NCBI RefSeq assembly: GCF_000327385.1
Contig: NW_008708400.1
Span: 982,803 to 1,046,802 of the forward strand
Source of the DNA: Lottia gigantea
Lineage: Eukaryota > Mollusca > Gastropoda > Lottiidae
Direction: 5' to 3'
DNA length: 64,000 nt
Both the position numbers and the translations under genes were made by a program. Every line of letters starts with the position of its first letter. Position 1 is the first letter of the stretch. Shown here piece by piece: positions 13,001-22,619 of the stretch. A model generated the notes under the pieces. It ran no database searches. It was given only the letters and a program-made list of their open reading frames with translations, and was not told the origin of the DNA.

Positions 13001-16000
13001 CAAAAGTCGTTTCGTTATCAATTAGTTTCTCGAAATTTCAGAATCCAAACATTCCTTAAATTTTAAATTTAACTCTGAATATTTTTCCTATTTTTCTGAG
13101 AGAGTATTAGAGATATTTGCTTTCATAAAAATTAACTTTAGGATTTCGACGAATCGACAGTTACGTTAGTCACATGACGTCATTCATGTCTTGTGTGATA
13201 TCTAGGATTTCTATTATTTCCGGCCAACGGAAGTGAATAATTGAATGCTTCAGTCGATTCCTTCATTTATATACAGAATCGATCTAAATTTTCATCTCAC
13301 GATTTTTAAACAAGCATGGTTTATATTTTTTATCATGCTTTGTCTATGTGAAATTTTTTCTCAGAAAATATCCTTCAATGTACATTGTACAACGTTGTCG
13401 ATTTAGGAATTTTGTGCAATAATGGGGGGTGTTCGACGTATTTAATTTAACCTTTTACAATATGCATGATTATTAGATTATATGAATAACATTTTAAAGA
13501 GGAGCAACTATTTCAACCCGGGAAGACTGGACGTTTTGGTAGAATGGACCTAGTTCTCGCGCCTACATTTTTAATGTGCTGCAACAATCTGACGAATTGC
13601 AATTTAAAAATATTCTTCTATGACTGACACAATTTTATAGGCCGCCATGATATTTAATTTTGTTTTTCCACAGGAGAAAATAAAAGGCCGAAACATTTAA
13701 TTAATTTCTTGAAGACCATGGAACACGATGCACTTAAGTCTTCTTGTAGATTATGACATGATGTGTCAAAATTAAGCTGTGGTGACCCATATTTAATTAT
13801 AATTACACGTGTATTTCAATTTGGTTTATTTTTTGTTTATTGATATTTTTCTTTCCCATTGTAATAAAACAAAATTTTTAAGAAATGGGTCCGACATGAA
13901 CCGCTTTGGTTGGTTGAACATACCGTCACTGGAACGGGGCTGTGATAGAAAAGTTGTTCGATTACAATTCAGACAAACAAAAAGATGGGAAATTGAATTT
14001 TTTTTTTTGTAATTGAAATTTTATTTCAATTAAATTGAAGGTGCCCACATAAACTCTTTAATAAATGCAATAAGTAAGTCTTACCATCTGGCCTGTTTAT
14101 GAATTGTCGTAATGTATTAAACAGAATATCCCCTGACTGGGGATCGCGATCCATTACATCTTTACGACTCAATAAACACAGAGCTTTTCCTGCAAATAAA
14201 TAAATCATTAATTACTTCAATGTATTGAAATACTGTAATACGCACAATGTCATTACGGTAATCCACCAAAAGTTAAACATTATAGAATAAGTTATGATAT
14301 CTATCTTGATATTAGAGCACCAATATTATATTATTATAATATGAAAATATGAATATGACATCACTTAGGCATCACTTTCAGTAATATTGAAAATTTCGGT
14401 TCTTAGCATAAGAATTAAGATTATAAATTATTTCTGTTGTTGAAAATAATTGGTATTTGCTCTACAATTTGATTTAAAGAGCTATTTAGATATTTTACAT
14501 TTTTATTTTTTTTCTGTGGATTGCTCCATTCGTCAACGAAATTTTATGAAATTCTTTAATAGATTGTGTTTATTCTACAGTTGGTTAAATGAGACTCCAA
14601 AATTGTCAAAAGTTGTCATAATTTTTAATAACATATGCCAAAAAAAACCAAAAAAAAACCGCTGTATTAAGTGGGCGATAAGAACAAATCAATGCTTATC
14701 AAAGAATATCAGAATTCTTCACATATATTAGGTAAATAGAAAACAGGAAGTTTTGAATATTTTAAAAAGAGGTTTTTTCTAAATTGTTATGTTTATCGGG
14801 GACACTGATAGCATCAATTTGCACCTTTCCAATTTTCAATCATACGTCTGTGGTTCCTGCAATTCTACTAAAACTAAGTGTTTGCTGGTGCAAATTGATG
14901 CGGTCAGTGTCCCCGATACATATACACAATTGAGCAAATCTCTTTATAGACGTGGAACATTGCGCTGGTCACTAACAAAACATTTATCAACTTGTATGAA
15001 ATTATATTTGATATTAAAACTTTGAGGGTCATTCACTTTAAGACAAATTAAAGTTTCTCAATAAATAAAATTGTTCACTTTACTAAAGCATGCATTTTAT
15101 GATGGCTGTATAACTAATTACAACGTGCGTGACAAGTAGTTTAGTACGGAAGCGTATCGGGAAAGTAAGACTTTTTTTTTATTCAAATCATCTGTTCCAA
15201 TTGTTTTCTGACTGGTACACATATCACCATAATCAAAGTAGGTCTCTATCGTAAGAAACATTTTTCTCTTACCATTCATATCAAATTTATCAGGAGACAC
15301 TGATTCTATGGCATATTCTTCTGAACACCAATTTAACCAAATACGAACTTCTTCTTTGTTCCATGTTTGAGGATGTCTTGCTGTACAATAAAACATAAAA
15401 ATAGCTCAGAGACAAACTTAAATTAGCTATGCCCCAGTTCGGACGATTTCATGATTGCGTTCTTATTTTTCTTTGGAAACACTTATGAGAAATAAACCAA
15501 GACGTGTTGATTTTAAGTAAAAGCAAAAGGTCGGATCAAGCATGTAGTCACCAAAACTATGCACATGAAAATAACAAACAAGTAAAAATAAATGGTGCAC
15601 TCAAACATAAAGTCACCGAAATTATGCACACAAAAATAATTAAAAAGTAAAAACAAATGGTAAAGTCAAGAAATTAAGTCACCGAAGTAAGGCACGTGAA
15701 AATTGTATAAAAAGTAAAAAACAAATGGTAAAGTCACTCTTCGAGTTACCGAAATCATAAAAATCATAAAAAAGTAAAAAGAAATGATGCACTCAAGCAT
15801 AAAGGCACCGAAAATATGCACATGAAAATCGTTTAAAAAGTAAAAACAAATGGTGAAGTGAAGCACAAAGTCATCAAAATATGCAGATAAAAATAACTAA
15901 AAAGTGGTTAAGTCAAGCACATGGTCAAATCAAGCATAAAGTCACATGAAATTACCAAAAACACCATGGATAAAATTTTAGCAGACAACTATCAAGGATC

Positions 16001-19000
16001 ATATGCTTTAGATAATTTCGAATTATTTTTTGAGGTAACGAATCGAAACTTGGAAATATAATTCAAAAGTAAAATTCTTGACCGCTCAGTAATAATTTGA
16101 ATTAAAATTGGGAAAAAATATAACATATAAATTGATTATTAAAAAGCAAGAAGGTTAATAAAACTTTCTTAGTTTCAAAGAAATGTAATTGTTTCTTTGT
16201 TTATTGTATCAAAATTCAACTTACCTATAGAAGACGGCACAGTTGAAGACTGGCAATTCGCTGAAGTCACAGGAACAGTGGCTGTGGAGTAGTGAAACGA
16301 CGGCGCCCATGGACATGGAGAATACATTAGCTGTTGCTTCAACGAGAATCTGGAAAATACAAGGAACTGATAGTGAGATAGATTGTGTAGTATTTTCAAG
16401 ATCAATAAAGTTCAATTGATATTGTCTAGGTAAACTGCCTCCGATATTTCCTTCAAGTTTATATAATTAATTTATACAGCACGACGTTCCTGTTTCAATC
16501 GTTATGGCTAATTTATTACAGGTCCACTTTTACCGAACACGTGGAAGCGGTGAACATGTGTTAATATGTTAGCTCAGTGAAATTAAGTCAAATTAAGGGA
16601 ACTGCATAAGTTATGATGCTTTGCTCTTCCAATATAATTATCGTGAAAAATGCATGCAGCAAATAAATAATTTTATAGGCTTCATAATTCCTAAAGGAAC
16701 AAAGCTTCGAGTTAACCCTAAATGACAATTAATCAATTAGTCTTAGTTTATTTCCTGCCACATGCAGAAACATTGGCGGAAGTCAGGCCCGTAGTCAGAC
16801 TTGAGTAATATATTCGAAGGGCTGTTGTATATAATATTTCGTTGCAGCATTGGTGGGTTGCCAGAATTTTTTCTCTTGGCGGAGAATCCAATTCACGGGA
16901 CTGGCGGAAATATTTCAAATAGGCAAACCTATTCAGTAGACAAAATTGTATTTTTTTCTTTAGGGCAGTCCCCTTGAACAAAGGAGTAAGAGACAGGGGT
17001 GGGGAAAATATTATTATATAGGACAAACCAGCTGACAACCCCCCGCCCCCCAAACAGGCCTTCGGTCCGTACGCCCATACTATTGAAAACAATAGGAAAG
17101 AACGAAAACTTTTTTTTTAAACCTAAAGTACACTTCTGTGTTTTCTGACCTTGATCACTGTAAACACAAATATGGCTTCATATATTTTCTGAATTTAATT
17201 TAATTTTATAAAAAAAAACTGTTAATTTGATAATTCTTTACATTTCTACAACGCAATCGATTTTCTTATAGCAGACCAAAATCTCAAAGCAATTAATTCG
17301 GTCTAGGTTTAATGTATAAAATAACTTTGTCGATTTCCGCGCAAAATTTTACTTCCGGTTAAATGATATTTTAAACAAAAACCTCTTGTTTTAGAACACT
17401 CAAAAATTGCAAGTCAAACTGAGCTATCGGAACTGCAACCATTGGAGCATATGGCCCGAATTCAAAGATCACATGTGTGTTTTCGGTCTAATATCCGTGC
17501 TCTGATGCGTGTTTTGTGGCGGTGCGATATTTCGTGAAATTCGTCTGTTGCAAGTGCGTTTTGACCCTAAGTCTACCTAGGTCAACACGTGGCAATGCCT
17601 GGAATTTACTTGTAGATTCACAGAATTATTTTTTGTATTTTTAATGCCCTCCACTGAACGGATCCGTATCAGTGCCACAAGCTCGTGCGTCATTGTTGAT
17701 ACATTATTGGAAAAGATTAGGGCATTGTACTGAATTTAATTCAAATCCACGAGTTCGGTAGGTTTCTAATTAGTTGGTTAAACACGTGAATGGGAAATGA
17801 ATGGTACAATGATATTATAGATATTATATATACCGAGCATAAGTGTATGATCATAAATATATTATATACCGTGTACATCTATACACGCTTGTAGTCTATT
17901 ATTGATTACTTCAACACAGGTGTCTATATGTGGAAATAATAGTTGAACGCAATCTAGGTTATTTCCGCGTTTTACGCTTGAATCCTCAGATGTTAAAATT
18001 AAACTGAAATGATGGCTTACGACCTACTTTTCTGCTTTTTTTGATAGTTAAGAAGAAAACATCATACAGTTATCACTAGAAGTAAGAAAAAAAGACAGAA
18101 AGAACATAGAATGCAAGTAAGCTCAGGCCAGTCCTAGGATGTGCGACTGGAAAAGGTGCCAAAACCCCTTTCACAGAAATTTAGCTTTTACGATGGATAT
18201 AATCGTTATAAATGTAGCAACGCTAAACAAAAATTAAGGACAGAATGTGCGAATTTTATTCGCCGATACTTGGCCGAACTATTCGCCGCAGAATTCTTCG
18301 GTCAACGCAGTGGACATAGATGGCGAATGCCTGCGTTGATAACTCGCCTGAAAAGTAAATTACGCATGCGCACGACACTTAGTCATATGATAACACAATG
18401 GCGGTGTCCAGAAAGAAGCGAAGAGTGGCAGTTGCTTTTATCGTATAAGTTTTGCTTTGACTCCCATAACATAATTAATTTCTGCGCTCCACATTGCATC
18501 ACTGGAGGTCGCCATTTTATTTGTCATGTGACGCTTCGGGCGTCTGTAATTGGTTGAGTTATAGGAAAGTTTGTAAAAGACTTCGCCAGAGAGGATACAC
18601 TTGCCGAACAAGTCGATGGCGATAAATATTCGGGCGAATAATATAAAATACGCTTGATGTTAGAGAATGGCTTGATCGGGCGAATGTCGTCGCACCGGAT
18701 ACACGACTCGGCCTAACATTCGTCTGTCCACTGCTTTAGGTCAACACAATTAAATTTGTCTTCTTTATATGTTTTTCGACCTATATCTTCTCTGCCACTT
18801 GTAGGGATCATACATTTTACTCACAGAGCTCAAAGAGGTGACAGGGAAGAAAGAAGCAATCTGTAGCAAACCTTGTCTTACGATCACATGTTTATCCAAA
18901 TAAACCATGAGTCAAAAAGATCACCAAGCTAGCCACATCACAACTTTTATGTTTAAATATAACATCTACTTACTCGTAAATCCTTAGGTCAGTTCCAGAA

Positions 19001-19727
19001 AATGTTCCTCTCAAAATCATATCGAGTCAAATATACCTTTTTATTTTAGCTATATTAGCTACGATTTCACAGTTTTCCTTTTCCTTTGACGAATTTCACT
19101 GAATTGACGTATATTGAAGCAGTGAACAATTGCACAATGATAAAGCCATTAACATGTCCAATTAGCTGCTGGTAATTTGTATAATATTATAAGAAGACGG
19201 ATAGAGAATTTTTTGAGGAAACGGTCGTTCCTGATTTCCAGGTGATAGCAACACGATTGCCTTGTTTTGATCTCAGATTGAAATTACCAACACTGAGTTG
19301 TAGATGTCTTTCCTGTAAAAATGTCCAATTTTGTTTCAAAATTATTATTATTTCATACAATATCAATTACTATACTGGCATATATCATGTAATTTTTTTC
19401 CGGGAATGGGTAACCAAACTTCACATCCATGATTCGGTCAAGTATTCAGACAGATGACATTGCAAATTTAGTAGCGGTGCAAGCCTCTTGGAACTGTGGA
19501 TACAAATAGAAAACGTTTGGGTTGATATTCTTAATAGGGACAAGCTATTGCATTGGGAGGAGGGGGCAAGCAGGGAGGGGGGTCTAAAGGAGTCGTGAAT
19601 TAAAATCTGTATTTTAATCCAACTGTCGTCGTGTAACGATTTATCTCATAAATACGCAAAGACACCTGAAAATTGATAGCTCGAAGACTTACCGCTCAAT
19701 AAAATGCAGAATCTCCCAGGCCTCCAT
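3595..19727 (-). CDS. ETV6: ETV6/TEL/Yan-type ETS-domain transcriptional repressor (10 coding exons, complete)
   Basis: A nuclear ETS-family DNA-binding protein of the PNT-containing TEL/Yan class, which represses ETS target genes and is typically controlled by receptor-tyrosine-kinase/MAPK signalling. Exons 5' to 3': 19727-19693, 16349-16225, 15380-15273, 14189-14085, 11603-11520, 9851-9687, 7136-7065, 6630-6502, 5072-4829, 4072-3595. All sites are GT-AG, and the lengths sum to 1545 bases = 514 codons plus stop with no frame conflict. Introns 1 and 9 are phase 2; the other seven are phase 1. The PNT/SAM domain is at residues 55-124 and contains [22 protein letters not shown] and SGDILF. The ETS domain is at 275-357 with [31 protein letters not shown] and [12 protein letters not shown]334 and R337 are the usual base-contacting arginines. 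The ETS sequence is nearest to TEL, not to ETS1 or Pointed, as recalled. The tail is longer (158 residues) than the short tail of vertebrate ETV6. Orthology to ETV6/ETV7/Yan is strong; the exact vertebrate name is a family assignment. Confidence 0.93.
4829..5072 (-). CDS. ETV6: ETS gene, coding exon 9: ETS DNA-binding domain
   Basis: 244 bases, acceptor ttattttgcag, donor gtaagt; it codes for nearly the whole winged helix-turn-helix ETS domain. The recognition helix [20 protein letters not shown] carries both conserved arginines. It joins on the left through G|AT (Asp275), giving the DCRLLW start typical of TEL, and on the right through AA|A (Lys356). Confidence 0.95.
5518..5619. mobile_element. 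102-bp near-perfect palindrome (foldback MITE) with 6-bp target duplication
   Basis: Two 51-bp arms meet at GTTTAAAC (centre between 5568 and 5569) with one mismatch. The ends read TACGGAGCCCC...GGGGCTCCGTA and are flanked by TCCTAG on both sides (5512-5517 and 5620-5625), a likely target-site duplication. It lies in the intron between coding exons 8 and 9 of the ETS gene. It has no coding capacity, and the symmetry suggests recent arrival. The family is not recognised. Confidence 0.85.
6502..6630 (-). CDS. ETV6: ETS gene, coding exon 8: linker just before the ETS domain
   Basis: 129 bases, acceptor tttatttgcag, donor CAG|gtaaaa. It codes for 42 whole residues beginning [20 protein letters not shown] and ending LLKKSEP. 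Phase 1 on both sides. The piece is charged and has no recognised fold; in TEL the matching stretch borders the ETS domain and can contain inhibitory helices, which cannot be judged here. Confidence 0.85.
7065..7136 (-). CDS. ETV6: ETS gene, coding exon 7: Ser/Thr-rich linker
   Basis: 72 bases, acceptor tgtttacag, donor G|gtacgt. Codes for [20 protein letters not shown] and four more residues. Phase 1 on both sides, so skipping it would keep the frame. Low complexity, acidic and Ser/Thr rich; one S-P site. Confidence 0.8.
7410..7990. repeat. Degenerate 25-bp tandem repeat in intron of ETS gene, with an inserted element
   Basis: Units of the type ggtggtgttataattttac and tatcaaa repeat from about 7410 to 7990, best preserved at 7915-7985 (three copies of tatcaaagatggtgttatga). 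At about 7786-7908 the array is broken by unrelated sequence beginning aaaccgcgtttccactgag. The array words on each side (tagcgttat and tagtgttat) look like an 8-9 bp target duplication, which would fit a small hAT-like insertion, but no clear terminal inverted repeats are visible. Confidence 0.6.
8301..8366. repeat. 18-bp tandem repeat, 3.7 copies
   Basis: The unit gaaagcatgtgagaagag occurs three times exactly and then as a 12-base partial copy. It is young, judging by perfect identity. It lies in the intron between coding exons 6 and 7. Confidence 0.9.
9687..9851 (-). CDS. ETV6: ETS gene, coding exon 6: Pro/Thr/Ser-rich linker
   Basis: 165 bases, acceptor ctttttgtag, donor G|gtaagt, phase 1 on both sides. 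The peptide begins [20 protein letters not shown] and continues with [15 protein letters not shown]. Several S-P and T-P sites. No fold expected. It follows the intron holding the 45-bp array. Confidence 0.88.
10275..11519. repeat. 45-bp minisatellite (>25 copies) seeded at the 3' end of exon 5 of the ETS gene
   Basis: A head-to-tail array of a 45-bp unit fills the start of the intron after coding exon 5. Read on the gene's sense strand each unit holds CACAGTCCTCAACGTAGGT, then tagtaattcc, then a pyrimidine-rich tttattctatttcacct. The real exon 5 ends CACAGTCCTCAGGGTAGGT, with the splice after CAGG, so each unit is a diverged copy of the exon end plus its donor site. The unit length is a multiple of three, which is why a long false reading frame spans it. 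The array becomes more degenerate next to the exon and more regular in the middle. Confidence 0.92.
11520..11603 (-). CDS. ETV6: ETS gene, coding exon 5
   Basis: 84 bases, acceptor tttttttctatttcag, donor CAGG|gtaggt, phase 1 on both sides. Peptide [20 protein letters not shown] followed by SSSHSPQ, a Pro/Ser/Thr linker after the PNT domain. The last 20 bases of the exon belong to the same sequence that is repeated downstream in the 45-bp array, so the array and the exon share an origin. Confidence 0.88.
11831..12020. mobile_element. 190-bp snapback inverted-repeat element (related copy at 59232)
   Basis: The ends CATATAACAAAACACAAGAC (left) and, inverted, CATATAACACAACACAAGAC (right) continue inward as a long imperfect palindrome through ATGGAATATAACACACT and gtttcaacacat, meeting near 11925. 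The inner words (ctgatg, acgacacgttt) resemble phrases common in invertebrate repeat ends. No obvious target duplication. It sits in the intron between coding exons 4 and 5 of the ETS gene. Confidence 0.8.
14085..14189 (-). CDS. ETV6: ETS gene, coding exon 4: second half of PNT/SAM domain
   Basis: 105 bases, acceptor tttatttgcag, donor G|gtaaga. Codes for [20 protein letters not shown] then [15 protein letters not shown]. In human TEL the polymer interfaces depend on Ala93 and Val112; the matching residues here are Ala92 and Ile111, so both hydrophobic patches are kept. This supports head-to-tail PNT polymerisation by inference. Confidence 0.93.
14794..14918. mobile_element. Inverted-repeat element of about 125 bp (related piece at 43021)
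   Basis: Left end TATCGGGGACACTGATAGC and the following atcaatttgcacc are mirrored at the right by ggtgcaaattgatgcgg and TCAGTGTCCCCGATA, giving arms of about 31 bases with two mismatches around a loop of about 60. The left arm and loop (gatagcatcaatttgcacc, then tctgtggttc) reappear without the right arm at 43021-43085. Non-autonomous, non-coding; family unknown. Confidence 0.8.
15273..15380 (-). CDS. ETV6: ETS gene, coding exon 3: first half of PNT/SAM domain
   Basis: 108 bases, acceptor ttttattgtacag, donor G|gtaaga, phase 1 on both sides. The peptide reads [20 protein letters not shown] then [16 protein letters not shown]-x-x-E/D-D/E-V-x-x-W-L-x-W is the hallmark start of a Pointed domain, and the exon break falls inside the MN|GKAL motif. 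Confidence 0.93.
15520..15945. repeat. Degenerate 60-65 bp tandem repeat in intron 2 of the ETS gene
   Basis: Words such as aaaaagtaaaaacaaatggt, gcactcaagcataaagtcac and gaaaatatgcacatgaaaat recur about seven times with length drift. Non-coding. The open stretch at 15666-15866 on the minus strand is an effect of this repeat. Confidence 0.75.
16225..16349 (-). CDS. ETV6: ETS gene, coding exon 2: N-terminal region
   Basis: 125 bases, acceptor tattttccag, donor G|gtaagt. Codes for [20 protein letters not shown] followed by a Ser/Thr/Val-rich stretch. The first base completes the split codon CG|A (Arg12) from exon 1. An in-frame Met 8 codons in could serve as an alternative start if exon 1 is not used. 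Confidence 0.82.
18300..18745. mobile_element. MITE-like element of about 430 bp in intron 1 of the ETS gene
   Basis: Left end GCAGTGGACATAGATGGCGA and right end, inverted, GCAGTGGACAGACGAATG form imperfect terminal repeats at 18307 and 18734. GGTCAAC flanks both sides (18300-18306 and 18739-18745) and may be a target duplication, though four extra bases sit before the right one. Inside is a short frame starting [16 protein letters not shown] and stopping, of a kind seen before DDE transposase genes. It is GC-richer than its surroundings, with internal cgaat/cgccg words. Class uncertain (PIF/Harbinger-like is a guess). Confidence 0.5.
19693..19727 (-). CDS. ETV6: ETS gene, coding exon 1 with start codon
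   Basis: ATG at 19727 opens [11 protein letters not shown] and ends CG|gtaagt, a consensus donor. The two leftover bases join the A at the start of exon 2 (Arg12) and keep the frame, which is the main reason for choosing this start. Upstream sequence is short of features; a CCACGCCC box lies 51-58 bases upstream (19778-19785). Confidence 0.72.
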
Positions 19728-19830
19728 GTTGAAATGAAAGTCCCATTCAAAAGCTTTGCATATAGGAAACTGGGCCTGGGCGTGGTTTAATACTAAATAA
19801 ATCTTTAGATATAATAAATATTGACGGTAA
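19728..19830 (-). promoter_or_regulatory. Likely 5' UTR and proximal promoter of the ETS gene
   Basis: Directly upstream of the chosen ATG. Minus-strand CCACGCCC (19778-19785) is a KLF/Sp-type box, and CTATATGC near 19761 is only weakly TATA-like. The transcription start cannot be placed from sequence. Confidence 0.3.
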
Positions 19831-20980
19831 TGATTTCTTCTGTATTGTGGGTGCGTGCTTTATAAAGTATTATAATGGGCCCGTCCTATTATCTATGTTT
19901 CGTACAGGTAATCTTTCGCGGAAATCAGTCAAATATCCGCTAACATAGGGTAACCCTAGATAAGATATATCAAGTTAAAGGTGCACTCAAAATGAATGAT
20001 GTTTTATGCCCTAAAATTCTGCCCGCGATTGTAAGTTGCACAGTCTGTGGCTAACAAAGCCTTGGTTCATTGCCTCAATCGAACGAGAAGATGTTGCACT
20101 TTAAGAGTGGTTAGCCGATTTAACAAAAACAACAAGAAACTCAGAGTGCAGAAAGTTCATGAGGGTCAAAAACTTTTGTAAGGTGGAACCTCTATGAAAG
20201 GTACACCCATTCAAATGGTACATCCGGTGTCACATTGTATCTGTGTTAGCGTTCCGTGGAGTTTTTAGCAACGCTTAGTTTAAATGGACATTTAGACCAG
20301 ATCGTCTCATTCATCCACTGAAAGCGAACCTTAGCCTGTCATCTACCAACCAGATCGTCACACATATCAGCGAAATGCTTATATCGCAAAATTTACCACC
20401 TATAACGGTCTGCCAGAAAGTTGCAAATTTTGGATTTTCAAGGAAGACTACATATGAGCGATTGAGCGCTACACTTCATCTTGTCTGTGATCTAATAACG
20501 TTTTATGCAACTTTTCAACACGAGAAACACATAAGATGTTTTGAGGCATGAAAGATTTGCGTTTTTGATGTCATAATAATGGTAATGTTTTTCTGCGAAA
20601 TTACAGAAACGCAAGTCGTCCCCACCCATCCATCCTTGCATGTCTTATTGAGAAAAAAGCATTAAAAAAGCGATTATGTGTGAAAAATATAAGAGACAAC
20701 AAATCATATCTTTCCCTGAGAATTTATCCGTCAAAGTCATTATCAAACCTACGCATATATTTGACGCATATAATGTCAAGGCGATAAAGAAAGCAATCTT
20801 TAATGTTTAACATCTTTCATCGTACACTGTTTAATAATAGTCAGAAGTAGCCAGTTATCCTTTTAACAGCAAACTACCACTACACAAAATTAGGATTTTA
20901 AATATCAAGAAAGTTGTCGAAATCAAACGATTGAACGTTTTTCCATAGCATCAATATTGAAGGAGATACATGTATTTGCC
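19831..20980. other. Intergenic stretch without recognised genes
   Basis: AT-rich sequence upstream of the ETS gene. No exon with paired splice sites or meaningful peptide was found on either strand. Confidence 0.5.
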
Positions 20981-20981
20981 T

Positions 20982-21222
20982 TAAAACTGAAGACACACAC
21001 ATGCCGGTGCGATGCCTGCGTTGCGGTAAACCGGTGCAAAGTCCTGAGACTTTTGGTCCGGTGAACGCAGTGGGGAAATATAGCAACGCACCGCAACAGC
21101 ATATATGTGTCATGTCAAATGCATACGCTTGTTTGTTTCGATCCGGTGAAACGCTGCGGTGAAATGAACGCATCGCATCGCCGCACCGGACGACGAACCG
21201 CATGTATGTGTCTTTAGCTTTA
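20982..21222. mobile_element. 241-bp MITE with imperfect terminal inverted repeats
   Basis: Left end TAAAACTGAAGACACACACA then TGCCGG, and right end, inverted, TAAAGCTAAAGACACATACA then TGCGG, match at most positions. The inside is full of gcaccgg/gcggtg/aacgcagtgg words and is far GC-richer than the flanks. The aacgcagtgg word is shared with the element at 18.3 kb, so the two may be related. A clear target duplication was not seen. Confidence 0.65.
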
Positions 21223-21505
21223 GCGTAATTCCCTTCTAGATAAACGATATTTGCTGGCGATTTTTTTTTTATCTCGTCTGCGTTTTATGTTGTCTGCGTG
21301 TTCCCGCACTCTCGAGATAAGACATAGAGGGACATCATCCAAGCAGATTGATTTCCATTTGCATGATCTTATCAACATAGCGGAAAACTGTCGACTGGAG
21401 AATTTCTGTATCGTCTTGTTCTCGCAACTTGTCGCTGAAACTATTGACAAGACTCTGGTCTGCAAAAATCGGCGACGAAAACTGTTTGCGTGCCACCGGA
21501 ATTAG
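21223..21505 (-). other. Open stretch next to MITE, possibly transposon-derived
   Basis: A minus-strand frame at 21465-21220 reads SATSCENKTIQKFSSRQFSA and later RVREHADNIKRRRDKKK. Composition is less AT-rich than the flanks and it directly abuts the MITE, so it may be a transposase-linked remnant. No domain is recognised. Could be chance. Confidence 0.2.
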
Positions 21506-22342
21506 TGACCATAGGCCGTATCTCTAATATAATGATAGAAAAACACTGACCTCCGTTTATAAAATACAAACTAATAATTCATTATCATATTTCAATATAC
21601 AGAGTGAACTTAAATCAAACAGATGAAATTTACAATACTCATTTTTCTGTTACGCTCGAATCATGATACTTTGCTGCAATAAGTGTATGGCTTTTAATAG
21701 ATTGTTGTATGATCAATCACTAAATCATTGCATTACAATTACACTTGGTAACATTATAGTCAATAACGGCCAAAACAAAAAATATTACCGAAAAGCACAA
21801 ACCAATTCATTACTATAGATATCAACTCATCTCCCACCAAATTGCACAACGATGAAAGCTTTATTTGTCAGTGGTAGAATTTGAATAAAAAAAAAATATA
21901 ATTCTTATGACATTTTGCTGTGGGGCATAGGTGACTTTTATGTGATTAAATAAATCCTGTCTATTTCCTTATTCCTGTCATATACACCATATTGGATAAT
22001 AATATATTTTGTTTCTTTTTATACCATTGACACTTATTTTTTGAAAGGTCACAGAGGTAACAGAGCGATTTTCGGAACAAACCAGGAAGTGAAATCTATA
22101 TTGTCGACTATTCTAGGTCAGTGATGCAATTATGCACGTCCTGGGACAAAATATAAGCTATGTTGTCAAGATCATATGCAGTAGGGTTCGGCTTGACCTT
22201 GCGACTGACAGAATCTGCGAAAAACTTTTAACGACTGTACTGGCTTTTTATCGCAGAATCACATAATCTGTAAATTGAAGCGCATCGACAACTGAAAAGT
22301 CAGCGGCAATCAGTTGCACGTCTTTTTTTTTCTAGCAACATT

Positions 22343-22618
22343 AGGATCTTGCCGTATAAATTTGCGACCATCCACCATCCAAAATATCGGGTTTGCGATT
22401 TCTCGATATACGCATTTCATTCATGTGTCTGTGACAATAATTTAAAATTTGGAAAAATCTGATCAATGGCAAAATTGATCAGTGGTTATCAATTGCCAGT
22501 TACTACTTTCTGGCAAAAGTGGGATCTTTGACGGTAGGAATTGCGACCACCTAGTTAATGGAGGTTGCTTATTGTCTGTCAATATCTCGATATAAGCATT
22601 CCATTCAAGATGAGGCAA
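22343..22618. repeat. Imperfect direct duplication, period about 187 bp
   Basis: ggatcttgccgt...ttgcgaccatccacc...tctcgatatacgcatttcattca at 22343-22425 recurs as ggatctttgacggt...ttgcgaccaccta...tctcgatataagcattccattca at 22530-22610. Both copies are about 85 bases and clearly diverged. No gene is recognised in either copy. Confidence 0.6.
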
Positions 22619-22619
22619 A

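Noticed and set aside
18141-18557. 138-codon plus-strand frame
   Set aside because: Crosses the edge of a MITE-like element; no domain and mixed composition.
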